From contig NZ_MQUS01000003.1 of NCBI RefSeq assembly GCF_001953885.1, forward strand, positions 186,001 to 250,000: a stretch of DNA of 64,000 bases, in the 5' to 3' direction. Every line of letters starts with the position of its first letter. The stretch's first letter is position 1. The notes under the pieces are model-generated. The model was given only the letters and a program-made list of their open reading frames with translations. It was not told the origin of the DNA and made no database searches. Positions 26,510 to 35,517 of this stretch are shown here, piece by piece. Origin of the DNA: Streptomyces sp. IMTB 2501 (GTDB lineage Bacteria > Actinomycetota > Actinomycetes > Streptomycetales > Streptomycetaceae). Both the position numbers and the translations under genes were made by a program.

Positions 26510-27898
26510 GTGTCCGACTCAGACGCGTTGAAGGTCCTCAACCCCGCCACGGAGGAGGTCGTCGCCACCGTCCCCGCCGCGAGCGAGGAGGACGTGGCCG
26601 CCGCCGTCGTACGGGCCGCCCGGGCCCAGAGCGGATGGGCCACCCTCGCCCCCGCCGACCGGGCCCGGCTGCTGCGCCGTTTCGCGGACGTGGTCGACGC
26701 CCACACCGAGGAACTCGCCCAGCTGGAGGTCCGCGAGGCCGGGCACACCGTGGGCAACGCCCGCTGGGAGGCCGGCAACGCCCGCGACCTGCTGTTGTAC
26801 GCGGCCGGTGGCACCGAACGCCTCCTCGGCAAGCAGATCCCCGTGCCCGGCGGCTGGAACATCACCTTCCAGGAGCCGTTGGGTGTCGTCGGAGTGATCG
26901 CCCCCTGGAACTTCCCCATGCCGATCGCCGCCTGGGGCTCCTTCCCGGCGCTCGCGGCCGGCAACGCGGTCGTCCTCAAGCCCGCCGAGACCACCCCGCT
27001 CACCGCGCTCCGCCTCGCCGAACTCGCCCTGGAGGCGGGCCTGCCCGAGCACGTCTTCCAGGTGCTGCCCGGCCACGGCCACACCGCCGGACGCGCCCTG
27101 GTCGACCACCCGGACGTTGCCAAGATCGTGTTCACCGGCTCCACCCGCACCGGCCGCGAGGTCATGGAGCGCTGCGCCCGCCTGGTCAAGCCGGTCACCC
27201 TGGAACTCGGCGGCAAGAGCCCCAACATCGTCTTCGCCGACGCCGACCTCACCGCAGCCCTCGACCCGTTCTCCTTCCTGGACAATGCCGGCCAGGACTG
27301 CTGCGCCCGCACCCGCATCCTGGTCCAGGAGTCCGTCTACGACGAGGCCCGCGAGTTCCTCGCCGACGCGCTGGCCGACGTCGTCGTGGGCGACCCCGCC
27401 GACGAGAAGACCCAGATGGGCCCGCTGATCTCCCGTCAGCAGCTCGACCGCGTACGGTCCTACGTCCCCGCAGACGCCCCGGCCCTGCGCGGCAGCGCCC
27501 CCGACGGCCCCGGCTTCTGGTTCCCGCCGACCGTCCTCACGGGGGAGCGCCACGACAGCGCGGCGGCCCACGAGGAGATCTTCGGGCCGGTTGCCGTCCT
27601 CCTCCCCTTCACCGACGAGCAGGACGCGATCCGCCTCGCCAACGACACCCCGTACGGCCTCTCCGGCTCCCTGTGGACCCGGGACCTCGGCCGCGCCCTG
27701 CGCCTCTCCCAGGCCGTCCGCGCGGGCAACCTGTCCGTCAACTCCCACTCCAGCGTCCGCTACTGGACCCCGTTCGGCGGCTTCAAGCAGTCCGGCCTCG
27801 GCCGCGAACTGGGCCCCGACGCCCTGACCGCCTTCACCGAAACCAAGAACGTCTTCATCAGCGACGTCTCCCACAGCACGGAGGGCCCCGCACAGTGA
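26510..27898 (+). CDS. Aldehyde dehydrogenase of the gamma-glutamylamine cluster
   Basis: A 462-residue NAD(P)-dependent aldehyde dehydrogenase. The catalytic Cys264 is in GQDCCARTRI and the general-base Glu232 in LELGGKSPN; FTGSTRTGREV gives the cofactor site and PWNFPMPIAAW the conserved Asn. GTG at this position has AAAGG seven bases upstream and gives the usual N terminus (MSDSDALKVLNPATEE); a GTG 27 bases earlier overlapping the glnA4 stop is an alternative. It likely oxidises the gamma-glutamyl-aldehyde formed from the ligase product. It overlaps the SDR gene by four bases. Confidence 0.92.
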   Translation: MSDSDALKVLNPATEEVVATVPAASEEDVAAAVVRAARAQSGWATLAPADRARLLRRFADVVDAHTEELAQLEVREAGHTVGNARWEAGNARDLLLYAAGGTERLLGKQIPVPGGWNITFQEPLGVVGVIAPWNFPMPIAAWGSFPALAAGNAVVLKPAETTPLTALRLAELALEAGLPEHVFQVLPGHGHTAGRALVDHPDVAKIVFTGSTRTGREVMERCARLVKPVTLELGGKSPNIVFADADLTAALDPFSFLDNAGQDCCARTRILVQESVYDEAREFLADALADVVVGDPADEKTQMGPLISRQQLDRVRSYVPADAPALRGSAPDGPGFWFPPTVLTGERHDSAAAHEEIFGPVAVLLPFTDEQDAIRLANDTPYGLSGSLWTRDLGRALRLSQAVRAGNLSVNSHSSVRYWTPFGGFKQSGLGRELGPDALTAFTETKNVFISDVSHSTEGPAQ

Positions 27899-28677
27899 CC
27901 GCAGAATCTGTTTGCCGCCGCCTGGTCGGCCGTACCGCCGTCGTCACCGGAGCCGGCAGCGGCATCGGCCTCGCCACCACCCGCCGGCTCGCCTCCGAGG
28001 GCGCCCACGTGGTCTGCGCGGACGTGGACGAGGCCCGCGGCAAGGCCGCCGCCGACGAGGTCGGCGGACTCTTCGTGAAGGTCGACGTCACCGACCCCGA
28101 GCAGGTCGAGGCGCTGTTCAAGACGGCGTACGACACCTACGGCAGCGTCGACATCGCCTTCAACAACGCCGGTATCTCCCCGCCCGACGACGACTCCATC
28201 CTGGAGACCGGCCTGGAGGCCTGGAAGCGCGTCCAGGAGGTCAACCTCACCTCCGTCTACCTGTGTTGCAAGGCCGCCATCCCCTACATGCGCCGGCAGG
28301 GCAAGGGCTCCATCATCAACACCGCGTCCTTCGTGGCGCGGATGGGCGCGGCCACGAGCCAGATCTCGTACACCGCCTCGAAGGGCGGCGTGCTGGCCAT
28401 GTCCCGCGAGCTGGGCGTGCAGTTCGCCCGCGAGGGCATCCGCGTGAACGCCCTGTGCCCGGGGCCGGTCAACACCCCCCTGCTCCAGGAGCTGTTCGCC
28501 AAGGACCCCGAGCGGGCCGCCCGCCGCCTCGTGCACATCCCGGTCGGCCGGTTCGCCGAGGCCGAGGAGATCGCCGCCGCCGTCGCCTTCCTGGCCAGCG
28601 ACGACTCCTCCTTCGTCAACGCCACCGACTTCCTGGTGGACGGCGGCATCGCGGGCGCGTACGTCACGCCGCTGTAG
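27895..28677 (+). CDS. Short-chain dehydrogenase/reductase of the gamma-glutamylamine cluster
   Basis: A 260-residue classical SDR. The dinucleotide-binding motif TGAGSGIG (18-25), NNAG and the catalytic Tyr159/Lys163 in YTASK are intact, followed by RVNALCPGPVNTPL and the C-terminal FLVDGG. The GTGA overlap with the dehydrogenase stop signals translational coupling. For ethanolamine as substrate, an alcohol of the gamma-glutamyl adduct must be oxidised to aldehyde before the aldehyde dehydrogenase acts, and this SDR is the natural candidate (inference). Confidence 0.92.
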   Translation: MTAESVCRRLVGRTAVVTGAGSGIGLATTRRLASEGAHVVCADVDEARGKAAADEVGGLFVKVDVTDPEQVEALFKTAYDTYGSVDIAFNNAGISPPDDDSILETGLEAWKRVQEVNLTSVYLCCKAAIPYMRRQGKGSIINTASFVARMGAATSQISYTASKGGVLAMSRELGVQFAREGIRVNALCPGPVNTPLLQELFAKDPERAARRLVHIPVGRFAEAEEIAAAVAFLASDDSSFVNATDFLVDGGIAGAYVTPL

Positions 28678-28689
28678 AGCCAGAGCCCG

Positions 28690-29892
28690 TCAGAGGAAGG
28701 TGTGCCCCTCACCCCGGTAGGTCGGCACGGTCGCGGTCACCGCGTCCCCCTCGACGAGATGCAGCTTCTCGAACCGCTCGCACAGTTCGCCCGCCTTGGC
28801 GTGCCGGAACCACACCTTGTCGCCGATGAGGAGGTCGTCGGCGGGCGAGCCCAGCAGCGGGGTCTGCACCTCGCCGGGGCCTTCCTGCGGGTCGTACGTC
28901 AGGCCCTCGGGCAGATACGGCACCGGCAGCCGGTCGGGACCGGCGGCCCCGGAGGCCGGATACCCGCCGCCGAGCACGGTGACCACCCCGACGCCCGGCC
29001 GTCGTACGACGGGCTGGGCGAACAGGGCCGCCGGGCGGCCGGTGAAGGACGTGTAGTTGTCGAAGAGCCGCGGCACATACAGCCCCGAACCGGCCGCTAT
29101 CTCGGTCACGGCGTCCTCGGCGGCGGTGTGCTGCACACTGCCCGTGCCACCGCCGTTGACGAACTCCAGGCCGGGTACGACGGCCCGCACCGCACGCACG
29201 GCCGCGGCCCGCCGCTCGGCCAGTTCACGGCGGGCGGCCGCCTGCATCAGCCGGATGGCCCGCGACCGCAGCGGCCGCCCGGCCAGCGAGTCCCCGACAC
29301 CCGCGATGTGACCCTCGTACCCCATGATCCCCACCAGCCGGAAGCCCGGACGCCGGGCCACCGACCGGGCCAGCTCGGCGAGTTGGGCGGGGGAGCGCAG
29401 CGGAGAGCGCAGGGCCCCGACCCGGACCCGGCCGCCCAGCAGCTTCAGCGAGGTGTCCAACTCCAGGCAGACACGGATGAGTTCACGCCCGCCGTCGCGG
29501 GCGGAGTCGATGAGGTCGAGGTGCGCCGGATCGTCCACCATCACGGTCACCGCACCGGCGAGCTTGGGATCCGCGGCCAGCTCCGCGAAGCCGCTCCGGT
29601 CGGCGGACGGATAGGCCAGCAGGATGTCGTCGAACCCGGAACGGGCGAGCCACAGCGACTCGGCCAGGGTGAACGACATGATGCCCCGGAAGCCGTCCTT
29701 GGCCAGAGCCCGCTCCAGCAGGGCCCGGCAGCGCACGGACTTGCTGGCGACCCGGACCGGCTTGCCCGCGGCCCGGCGGACGAGATCGGCCGCGTTGGCG
29801 TCGAAGGCGTCCAGGTCCACGATCGCGAGAGGGGCGTCGAGATGGGCGGTGGCCCGGTCGTAACGGGCCCGATCAGCGGCACGCGCAGTCAT
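28690..29892 (-). CDS. Alanine-racemase-fold PLP enzyme (D-threonine aldolase/amino-acid deaminase type)
   Basis: A 400-residue fold-type III PLP enzyme of the DSD1/D-threonine aldolase family. The PLP lysine is in PVRVASKSVR, the barrel continues with GIMSFTLAESLWL and LELDTSLKLLGGRVRVG, and FVNGGGTGSV binds the cofactor phosphate. The C-terminal domain has IGDKVWFRHAKAGELCERF and YRGEGHTFL, the metal-binding region of D-serine dehydratase-like enzymes. It would act on D-amino or beta-hydroxy amino acids. The long upstream extension of the frame is rejected as it runs antisense to the next gene's leader. Convergent with the SDR gene. Confidence 0.85.
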   Translation of the reverse strand: MTARAADRARYDRATAHLDAPLAIVDLDAFDANAADLVRRAAGKPVRVASKSVRCRALLERALAKDGFRGIMSFTLAESLWLARSGFDDILLAYPSADRSGFAELAADPKLAGAVTVMVDDPAHLDLIDSARDGGRELIRVCLELDTSLKLLGGRVRVGALRSPLRSPAQLAELARSVARRPGFRLVGIMGYEGHIAGVGDSLAGRPLRSRAIRLMQAAARRELAERRAAAVRAVRAVVPGLEFVNGGGTGSVQHTAAEDAVTEIAAGSGLYVPRLFDNYTSFTGRPAALFAQPVVRRPGVGVVTVLGGGYPASGAAGPDRLPVPYLPEGLTYDPQEGPGEVQTPLLGSPADDLLIGDKVWFRHAKAGELCERFEKLHLVEGDAVTATVPTYRGEGHTFL

Positions 29893-30165
29893 GACGGAAG
29901 CCTGCCAGACAGGATTACCGCAGGGTAGGGGGACGTTCCGGGCAGATGCCCCGCCGCCCCGGACTGGTTCTGATTCCGGCCCCGACAACCCGTAGAGTGA
30001 CGCGCACGTACGGCGGAACGCGCCCGGCCGCTTCGCCTGAACCGGGATGCCGGTCCGGCCGTACGGGTATGCGTGCCCGGACGGAGCTTCCGCCCCGGGC
30101 GCGGCCGAGCAGCGCAGCGGCCCGCGTACGCGAAGACGCACCGGGCACGAGGAAACGGGGGGTGC

Positions 30166-31740
30166 ATGGGCACGGAAGCGCGCCACGCCCCGATCCCACC
30201 ACGGCCATCGACTCCGCCGGGTCCGCCGTCCGGGCAGGGCGCGTCACCCGCGCAGGTCCAGCCGGGCCGGTCGACTCCGTCCGTGCCGCCACGGCCGTCG
30301 ACTTCGCCGGGACCGTCCGCGCCTCCGGTCCAGTTCCACCCACCGCGTCCGTCCACTGCGCCGCGTCCGTCCGGGCCGTCCGGAGCGTCCCTGCCGTCGG
30401 CCCCGGCGCGTTCGCAGACCCCGGTGCGTCCGGCCGCCACGTCGGCCGGCTCCGCCCCCGCGCGCCCGGCAGACACGCCCTCGGCCGACGACCCGGACGA
30501 CGAGCCTTCCGTCTTCGTCCCGCGGGCCGCACGGCCGTCCGCCGCGGACTCCGGGCGGGCCGGCCAGGGCAGCGGTACCGAGCCCAAGCCCGTCGTACCC
30601 GAGGGCACGGCCCCCGAAAGTCCGCCTCCGCCGCCCGCATCGGCCCGGTTTCCCGACGCGCCGCCGCGCACGGGACGCCGTCGGCCGGGAGCCCCTGCCG
30701 AGGCCGCGACGGAAACGACCGCCCGGCTGCGCCCGGTGCCCCCGGCGGAGCCCACGGCCGTGGAGACGACGACCCGGCTCCGCCCGATGTCCGACTCTCC
30801 CAAAACGGCTCCTCCCAGGCTCCCCTCCTCCGTGCCCGCGCGGGAGACGACCGCCTGGAGCCCCCTGGCGCCCGCCCACCCGGTCAGCCCGCACGCGCCG
30901 GACCCCGAGCTGTCCTGGAGCACCGCCGCCGCGCGGCCCGTCATCTCGCTGGGGCAGCCCGAGGCCTTCCACGAGCGGGCCCGGCACCTGGTGGGGCCCC
31001 GCACCGCCGCCGCGGCCGCCTGTCTGGTGCTCGGTCTCGGTCTCATCGGCGGTGCCGTGACGGGGAGTTGGATCACCGACGACGACGGGGACGCCGTCTC
31101 CGGCGACCACTTCGCCACCGCCGGCACGCTCTGGCACAACATGCCCGTCGACCAGCTGTTCCCGCCCACCGTCCAGGGCACGGGTGCCGGACCCGGCGGC
31201 GCCGACCGCACCTGGACCCGGATCGCCGTCGCCCCGGACAGCGGCTGCGCCGGCGCCTTCGACCCGCTGCTGTCCAGGGTTCTCGCCACCGTCGGCTGCC
31301 AGCGGCTGCTGCGCGCCACCTACACCGACGCCACCCAGAGCTATGTCACCACCGTCGGGCTGCTGTTCACCAAGGCCGACCCCGCCGCCATGTCCGCGCT
31401 CGCCCACCGCTTCCGTACCGAGGCCCTGGACCGGCGGGCCGACCTGATGCCCCGTCCCTACGCGGCCAAGGGCACCCCCGCGGCCGACTTCGGCGACAGG
31501 CAGCGCGCCTCCTGGACCATCTCCGTCCTCACCGACGCCCCCGTCGTCGGCTACGCCGTCTCCGGCTGGGCCGACGGCCGCAGCGTCGACGAGCCCCAGC
31601 CCGCCGCCGACGCCATCAGCGCCGAGGCCACCACCGCACCGGCACAAGCCGGGCTCGGCAACGAGGCCCAGGGGCTGGCCGACCGCATCGAACGACGGCT
31701 GCGCCAGAGCATCGGAACGGCCACGGAGAAGTCCTCATGA
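30166..31740 (+). CDS. Proline-rich single-pass membrane protein coupled to a mycosin
   Basis: A 524-residue protein I do not recognise by name. Residues 1 to about 270 are strongly Pro/Ala/Arg-rich and disordered (cytosolic). One transmembrane helix (AAACLVLGLGLIGGAVTG, about 283-300) leads to an extracellular domain of about 220 residues with two spaced cysteines (SGCAGAF, TVGCQRLL) that could form a disulfide. The ATG follows GGGGGGT; earlier in-frame starts give only unlike Arg/Pro-rich sequence. It overlaps the downstream protease gene by ATGA, so the two proteins probably form a membrane unit. Its topology resembles accessory proteins seen beside streptomycete mycosin-like proteases. 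Confidence 0.8.
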   Translation: MGTEARHAPIPPRPSTPPGPPSGQGASPAQVQPGRSTPSVPPRPSTSPGPSAPPVQFHPPRPSTAPRPSGPSGASLPSAPARSQTPVRPAATSAGSAPARPADTPSADDPDDEPSVFVPRAARPSAADSGRAGQGSGTEPKPVVPEGTAPESPPPPPASARFPDAPPRTGRRRPGAPAEAATETTARLRPVPPAEPTAVETTTRLRPMSDSPKTAPPRLPSSVPARETTAWSPLAPAHPVSPHAPDPELSWSTAAARPVISLGQPEAFHERARHLVGPRTAAAAACLVLGLGLIGGAVTGSWITDDDGDAVSGDHFATAGTLWHNMPVDQLFPPTVQGTGAGPGGADRTWTRIAVAPDSGCAGAFDPLLSRVLATVGCQRLLRATYTDATQSYVTTVGLLFTKADPAAMSALAHRFRTEALDRRADLMPRPYAAKGTPAADFGDRQRASWTISVLTDAPVVGYAVSGWADGRSVDEPQPAADAISAEATTAPAQAGLGNEAQGLADRIERRLRQSIGTATEKSS

Positions 31741-32924
31741 GGCGATCGATACCCGGGCGCCGCCGCGTGGCCCCCGCCGGAGCCGCGCTGAGCGTGCTGC
31801 TCGCCGGCGCCCTCGCCCTGCTGCCGGCCACCGCGGCCCACGCCGACGGGATCCGCGCCCAGCAGTGGGCCCTGTCCGCGCTGCACCTGGACGAGGCCTG
31901 GCGCACCACCAAGGGCCGGGGCGTCACCGTCGCCGTCCTGGACACCGGCGTCGAGGCCGACCACCCCGACCTCGCCGGAAACGTCCTGCCCGACAAGGAC
32001 ATGATCGGCTTCGGCGCCGCGCAGGGCGACCGCACCTGGGCCCGGCACGGCACCGCCATGGCCGGCATCATCGCCGGGCACGGCCATGGCCCCGGCAACT
32101 CCGCCGGGGTCATGGGCGTCGCCCCCGAGGCGAAGATCCTGCCCGTCCGGGTGATCCTGGAGGACGACGACCCCGCCCGCACCAAGGCCCGCACCATCCG
32201 CGGCAACGCCCTCGCCGACGGCATCCGCTGGGCCGCCGACCACGGCGCCGACGTCATCAACCTCTCGCTCGGCGACGACTCGAACTCCGCGCACCCGGAG
32301 CCGAGCGAGGACGAGGCCGTGCAGTACGCCCTGAAGAAGGGCGTGGTGGTGGTCGCCTCCGCGGGCAACGGCGGCGACAAGGGCGACCACATCTCCTATC
32401 CGGCCGCCTATCCCGGCGTCATCGCCGCCACCGCCGTCGACCGCTACGACACCCGCGCCTCCTTCTCCACCCGCCGCTGGTACGCGGCGGTCAGCGCGCC
32501 CGGTGTCAACGTGGTCATCGCCGATCCCGACCACAAGTACTACTCGGGCTGGGGCACCTCGGCAGCCTCCGCCTTCGTCTCCGGCGCGGCGGCCCTGATC
32601 AAGGCCGCGCACCCCACCCTGAACCCGGTCCAGATCAAGAAACTGCTGGAGGACACCGCCGATGATCCGCCGGTCGGCGGCCGGGACGACTCCCGCGGCT
32701 TCGGCATGATCGACCCGGCGGCCGCGCTGCAGGCGGCCGACCGGATCCGGCCACAGAGCCTGCGCATCTCGTCGTACGACAAGAAGTACTTCGGCGCCGG
32801 CCCGGACGCCCCCAAGGCCACCTCCTCGACCGCCGACTGGGCGGGCCCGCTGGCCGGCGGCACCGGCGGGGTCCTCCTGGTGGCGGGCGTGGTGCTGTGG
32901 CGGGGCCGCAGGACATCGGCCTGA
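31737..32924 (+). CDS. Membrane-anchored subtilisin-like protease (mycosin/MycP type)
   Basis: A 395-residue S8 protease. A Sec signal (GAALSVLLAGALALLPATAAHA) precedes the mature start DGIRAQQWALSAL. The triad is Asp69 (VAVLDTGVEAD), His104 (RHGTAMAGIIAG) and Ser275 (GWGTSAASAF). A C-terminal helix (GTGGVLLVAGVVLWRGRR) anchors it. This architecture is that of mycosins, the membrane proteases of type VII secretion systems, but no EccB-E or WXG100 genes are near; stand-alone copies are common in streptomycetes. Coupled to the preceding proline-rich membrane protein. Confidence 0.9.
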   Translation: MRRSIPGRRRVAPAGAALSVLLAGALALLPATAAHADGIRAQQWALSALHLDEAWRTTKGRGVTVAVLDTGVEADHPDLAGNVLPDKDMIGFGAAQGDRTWARHGTAMAGIIAGHGHGPGNSAGVMGVAPEAKILPVRVILEDDDPARTKARTIRGNALADGIRWAADHGADVINLSLGDDSNSAHPEPSEDEAVQYALKKGVVVVASAGNGGDKGDHISYPAAYPGVIAATAVDRYDTRASFSTRRWYAAVSAPGVNVVIADPDHKYYSGWGTSAASAFVSGAAALIKAAHPTLNPVQIKKLLEDTADDPPVGGRDDSRGFGMIDPAAALQAADRIRPQSLRISSYDKKYFGAGPDAPKATSSTADWAGPLAGGTGGVLLVAGVVLWRGRRTSA

Positions 32925-32935
32925 GGGACGACCGA

Positions 32936-33883
32936 TCACGCGTCGGCGAACACCGACACCGCTGCCTTCGCCGCCGCCTCCACCAGTGCGATGCCCCGCG
33001 CCTGGCTCTCGGTGCCCTTCGAGAGCACCGCCACCAGATAGCCGGTGCCGTCCACCGTCACCCGGCCGATGCTGTTCACGTCCCACAGGCCCGTCGTGCT
33101 GCGCGCCAGCCAACCGTTCTTCAGCGCCCAGGAGTTGCCCTCGGCGACGGCCGACACCCCCCACCGCTGGTCCGCCTCGACCGACTTCATCAGACCCTGC
33201 ACATAGGTCCGGGAGGCCGCGCTCAGCCTGGAATCCGCACCGAACACCTGCTGGAGCAGGACGAGTTGGTCCGCGGCCGTGGTCTGTGTCAGCCCCCACA
33301 GCTCGCCGTCGCCCCCGGAGGTCGCGGTGAGCCCGAGGCGTGTGTTCGCCGCGTCCAGGCCGTCCGCCCGGCCGATCGAGTGCCACAGCGCCGTCGCGGA
33401 CGCGTTGTCGCTGTTCTCGATCATCTTCGTGGCATACGCCTGCTCGGCCGCCGTCAACCACCGGTCCGCGTCCTGCGCCTGGAGCAGCAGCGCGGCCAGG
33501 ATGTCGACCTTGACGATGCTCGCCGTGTCGAACGCCGTGTCCCCGTGCACGGCGCTCTCCCCGGAGTCCACCGCCAGCACAGCCGCCGACACCCGCGCCC
33601 CCGACGGCACCCTCACCGCCGTCATCGCCTTGCTCAGCACCACGTCCCGGTCCACCACCGGCTCCGTCACGGAGGCCTCCTCACCCGCCCCGGCCGAGAC
33701 GGAGACCGAGGGCACCGCCGACGACGATACGGCCGCGGTCCCCGGGTGCGCCCGCGCCTTCACATACGCGGTGCCGCCGGCCGTCACCCCGCCCACGGCG
33801 ACCACCGCGAGCGCGGCGTACAGCAGCGGACGGTGCCGGGACGGGCGCGCACGACGGCCACGGCGGGCTCTGGAAGACTCCAT
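32936..33883 (-). CDS. Class A beta-lactamase-fold serine hydrolase
   Basis: A 315-residue extracellular or membrane-anchored penicillin-binding-fold protein. A basic N terminus and hydrophobic helix (YAALAVVAVGGVTAGG, 22-37) are followed by a Ser/Ala/Val-rich spacer. The SxxK motif is SIVK (Ser122, Lys125), SDN is in ENSDNAS, and the third motif is KNG rather than KTG, so true beta-lactamase activity is doubtful. It may be a peptidoglycan-active hydrolase or esterase. Convergent with the mycosin gene, 11 bases apart. Confidence 0.82.
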   Translation of the reverse strand: MESSRARRGRRARPSRHRPLLYAALAVVAVGGVTAGGTAYVKARAHPGTAAVSSSAVPSVSVSAGAGEEASVTEPVVDRDVVLSKAMTAVRVPSGARVSAAVLAVDSGESAVHGDTAFDTASIVKVDILAALLLQAQDADRWLTAAEQAYATKMIENSDNASATALWHSIGRADGLDAANTRLGLTATSGGDGELWGLTQTTAADQLVLLQQVFGADSRLSAASRTYVQGLMKSVEADQRWGVSAVAEGNSWALKNGWLARSTTGLWDVNSIGRVTVDGTGYLVAVLSKGTESQARGIALVEAAAKAAVSVFADA

Positions 33884-34035
33884 GCCCGCGATGCTTCGGG
33901 CGGGGACTGTGCGCCGCGTCGGACGGACATGAGACGGGGACCGGGGAACGCTGAGATTCCGGTGAGGGCTTCGGCGCGGAGGCCGGTGAAGGCTCCGTGC
34001 GGAGGTCCGGTCACGTGCCTATAGGGTCGGTGACC

Positions 34036-34767
34036 GTGGCGAACAAGAACATTCCCGACCCCGGCTTCTCCGACGACGACGGCTCCGCCGACCCCCGGCT
34101 GAGCGCCGCGCTCGCCGCCTGGGCCGAGGACCGCGGCGCCCTCGGGCCGGTCCTTGAGGCGCTGCAGGGCGCCCGCCTGCTCGTCCCGGTCGTCGCCGTG
34201 CTCGGTGAGGTCGAGGAGGACGAGAACGGGCTGCGCCGCGAGAAGACCAGCGACATGGCCGTACCCACCCTGAAGGCCGGCCGGCGCACCGCCCTGCCCG
34301 CCTTCACCTCCACCGACTCCCTCGCCCGCTGGGACCCCGCGGCCCGCCCGGTCGCCGTACCGCTGCATCAGGCGCTGGAGGCCGCCGCCCACGAGAAGGC
34401 CGACACGGTCGTCCTGGACCTCGCCGGACCGGTGCCGTTCGAGCTGACCGGCCCGGCGCTGCGCGCCCTCGCCGAGGGCCGCACCAGTACCGACCCGCTC
34501 GCCGACCCGGCCGTGGCCGAGGCCGTCCGTACGGCCGTGGCGGCGGAGCCCGCCGTGCTGCGCGCCCACCTCGGACCCGGCCAGGCCGATGGCACCCTCG
34601 CCCTCGTCCTCGACCCGGCCGCGGAGCCTGCCCGGGCCGCCCGCGCGGTCGCGGAGCGCCTCGCCGCCGACGAAACACTGAGGGCCCGCCTGGTGCGCGG
34701 CCTCGACCTGGCACTGCTGCCGGCCGGGACCACGCCTCCGGGCGAGCCCCTGTACGTCAAGGGATAG
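34036..34767 (+). CDS. SseB family protein
   Basis: A 243-residue SseB-domain protein of unknown role. The domain is seen in ALQGARLLVPVVAVLGEVEE, TSDMAVPTLKAGRRTALPAFTS and ARPVAVPLHQALEAA. The GTG giving VANKNIPDPGFSDDDGSADP is taken as start from the usual streptomycete N terminus; a GTG two codons upstream is possible. TAGGGT, a good -10 hexamer, ends nine bases before this codon, so the mRNA may be leaderless. It ends one base before the convergent DUF1844 gene. Confidence 0.85.
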   Translation: MANKNIPDPGFSDDDGSADPRLSAALAAWAEDRGALGPVLEALQGARLLVPVVAVLGEVEEDENGLRREKTSDMAVPTLKAGRRTALPAFTSTDSLARWDPAARPVAVPLHQALEAAAHEKADTVVLDLAGPVPFELTGPALRALAEGRTSTDPLADPAVAEAVRTAVAAEPAVLRAHLGPGQADGTLALVLDPAAEPARAARAVAERLAADETLRARLVRGLDLALLPAGTTPPGEPLYVKG

Positions 34768-34768
34768 C

Positions 34769-35137
34769 TCAGCCGTAGACCGGGCCGGTGTACTTCTCGC
34801 CCGGCCCCTGGCCCGGCTCGTCCGGGACGATCGACGCCTCGCGGAACGCCAGCTGCAGCGACTTCAGGCCGTCGCGCAGCGGGGCCGCGTGGAAGGAGCT
34901 GATCTCGGTCGCGCTCGCGTCCATCAGGCCGGCGAGCCCGGTGATCAGCTTGCGGGCCTCGTCCAGGTCCTTGTACTTCTCGCCCTCCTCGCTCAGCCCG
35001 AGCTTCACGGCGGCGGCGCTCATCAGGTTGACGGCGACCGTCACGATCACCTCGACGGCGGGGACCTCGGCGATGTCCCGGGTCATCGCGTCGAAGTCGG
35101 GATTCTCAGCGGGGTTCTCAGGAGGGGTCTGACTCAT
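34769..35137 (-). CDS. DUF1844 protein
   Basis: A 122-residue protein of the DUF1844 family, found next to infC in most actinobacteria; function unknown. The conserved core is EVPAVEVIVTVAVNLMSAAAVKLGL with DEARKLITGLAGLMDA. It is probably cytosolic with an amphipathic first half. GGAGGGGTC just before the ATG (on this strand AGACCCCTCC complement) is a good ribosome site and excludes the longer upstream frame. It is divergent from the infC leader. Confidence 0.88.
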   Translation of the reverse strand: MSQTPPENPAENPDFDAMTRDIAEVPAVEVIVTVAVNLMSAAAVKLGLSEEGEKYKDLDEARKLITGLAGLMDASATEISSFHAAPLRDGLKSLQLAFREASIVPDEPGQGPGEKYTGPVYG

Positions 35138-35164
35138 GCCCCACACGATAAGCGGTGCGGGTTC

Positions 35165-35517
35165 ACGTCCTCCGATTAGCCCTTCCTGGACGGTGCTGCT
35201 AACCTTGTGTAACGACCGGCTGGACATGCCCTGTGAACAACAGAGCGTCCGGCCCACAAGTGGAGGCTCCGATCTCCCACCTGACCGTCCCTCGGGACGG
35301 CGGGTCACCCGGTCAGGCGGCCACCATCGTTCCGTACGGACGATGGAGTCGCCCGAAAGCGCGCCCCGCGGCATCGCGGCGGTGCTCCGGTAGTGTTCTG
35401 GAGCCCCGCCTGTGATCGTCCGGGGCATTTTTTGTGCTTCGGCGCGGTTAGGTCTAACGAAAAGAGACATACGCGGCTGTCCGCCAGACAACCGTGTGGT
35501 GCTACCGAGGAGGATCC
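35165..35517 (+). promoter_or_regulatory. Long structured leader of the infC-rpmI-rplT operon
   Basis: About 350 bases without a gene precede infC. They can fold into several hairpins, including CATCGTTCCGTACGGACGATG (pairs with itself), GCTCC...GGAGC at 35384-35404 and a U-tract terminator at 35403-35433. GCCCCG occurs twice (35363-35368 and 35403-35408) and either copy can pair with CGGGGC (35421-35426), giving mutually exclusive folds. This fits attenuation of the initiation factor/L20 operon. No certain promoter was found. Confidence 0.55.
35403..35433 (+). terminator. Attenuator-type terminator with U-run inside the infC leader
   Basis: Stem GCCCCG/CGGGGC with a 12-base loop is followed by A and six Ts. 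U-runs are unusual in such GC-rich DNA. It lies 85 bases upstream of the infC start and downstream of any plausible promoter, so it would end transcription before the operon unless an alternative hairpin using the shared GGAGC segment forms. Confidence 0.65.

Noticed and set aside
34020..34040. Full -35/-10 promoter before the SseB gene
   Set aside because: TAGGGT is a fair -10 but nothing resembling TTGACA lies 16-19 bases upstream, so it is only mentioned within the gene entry.
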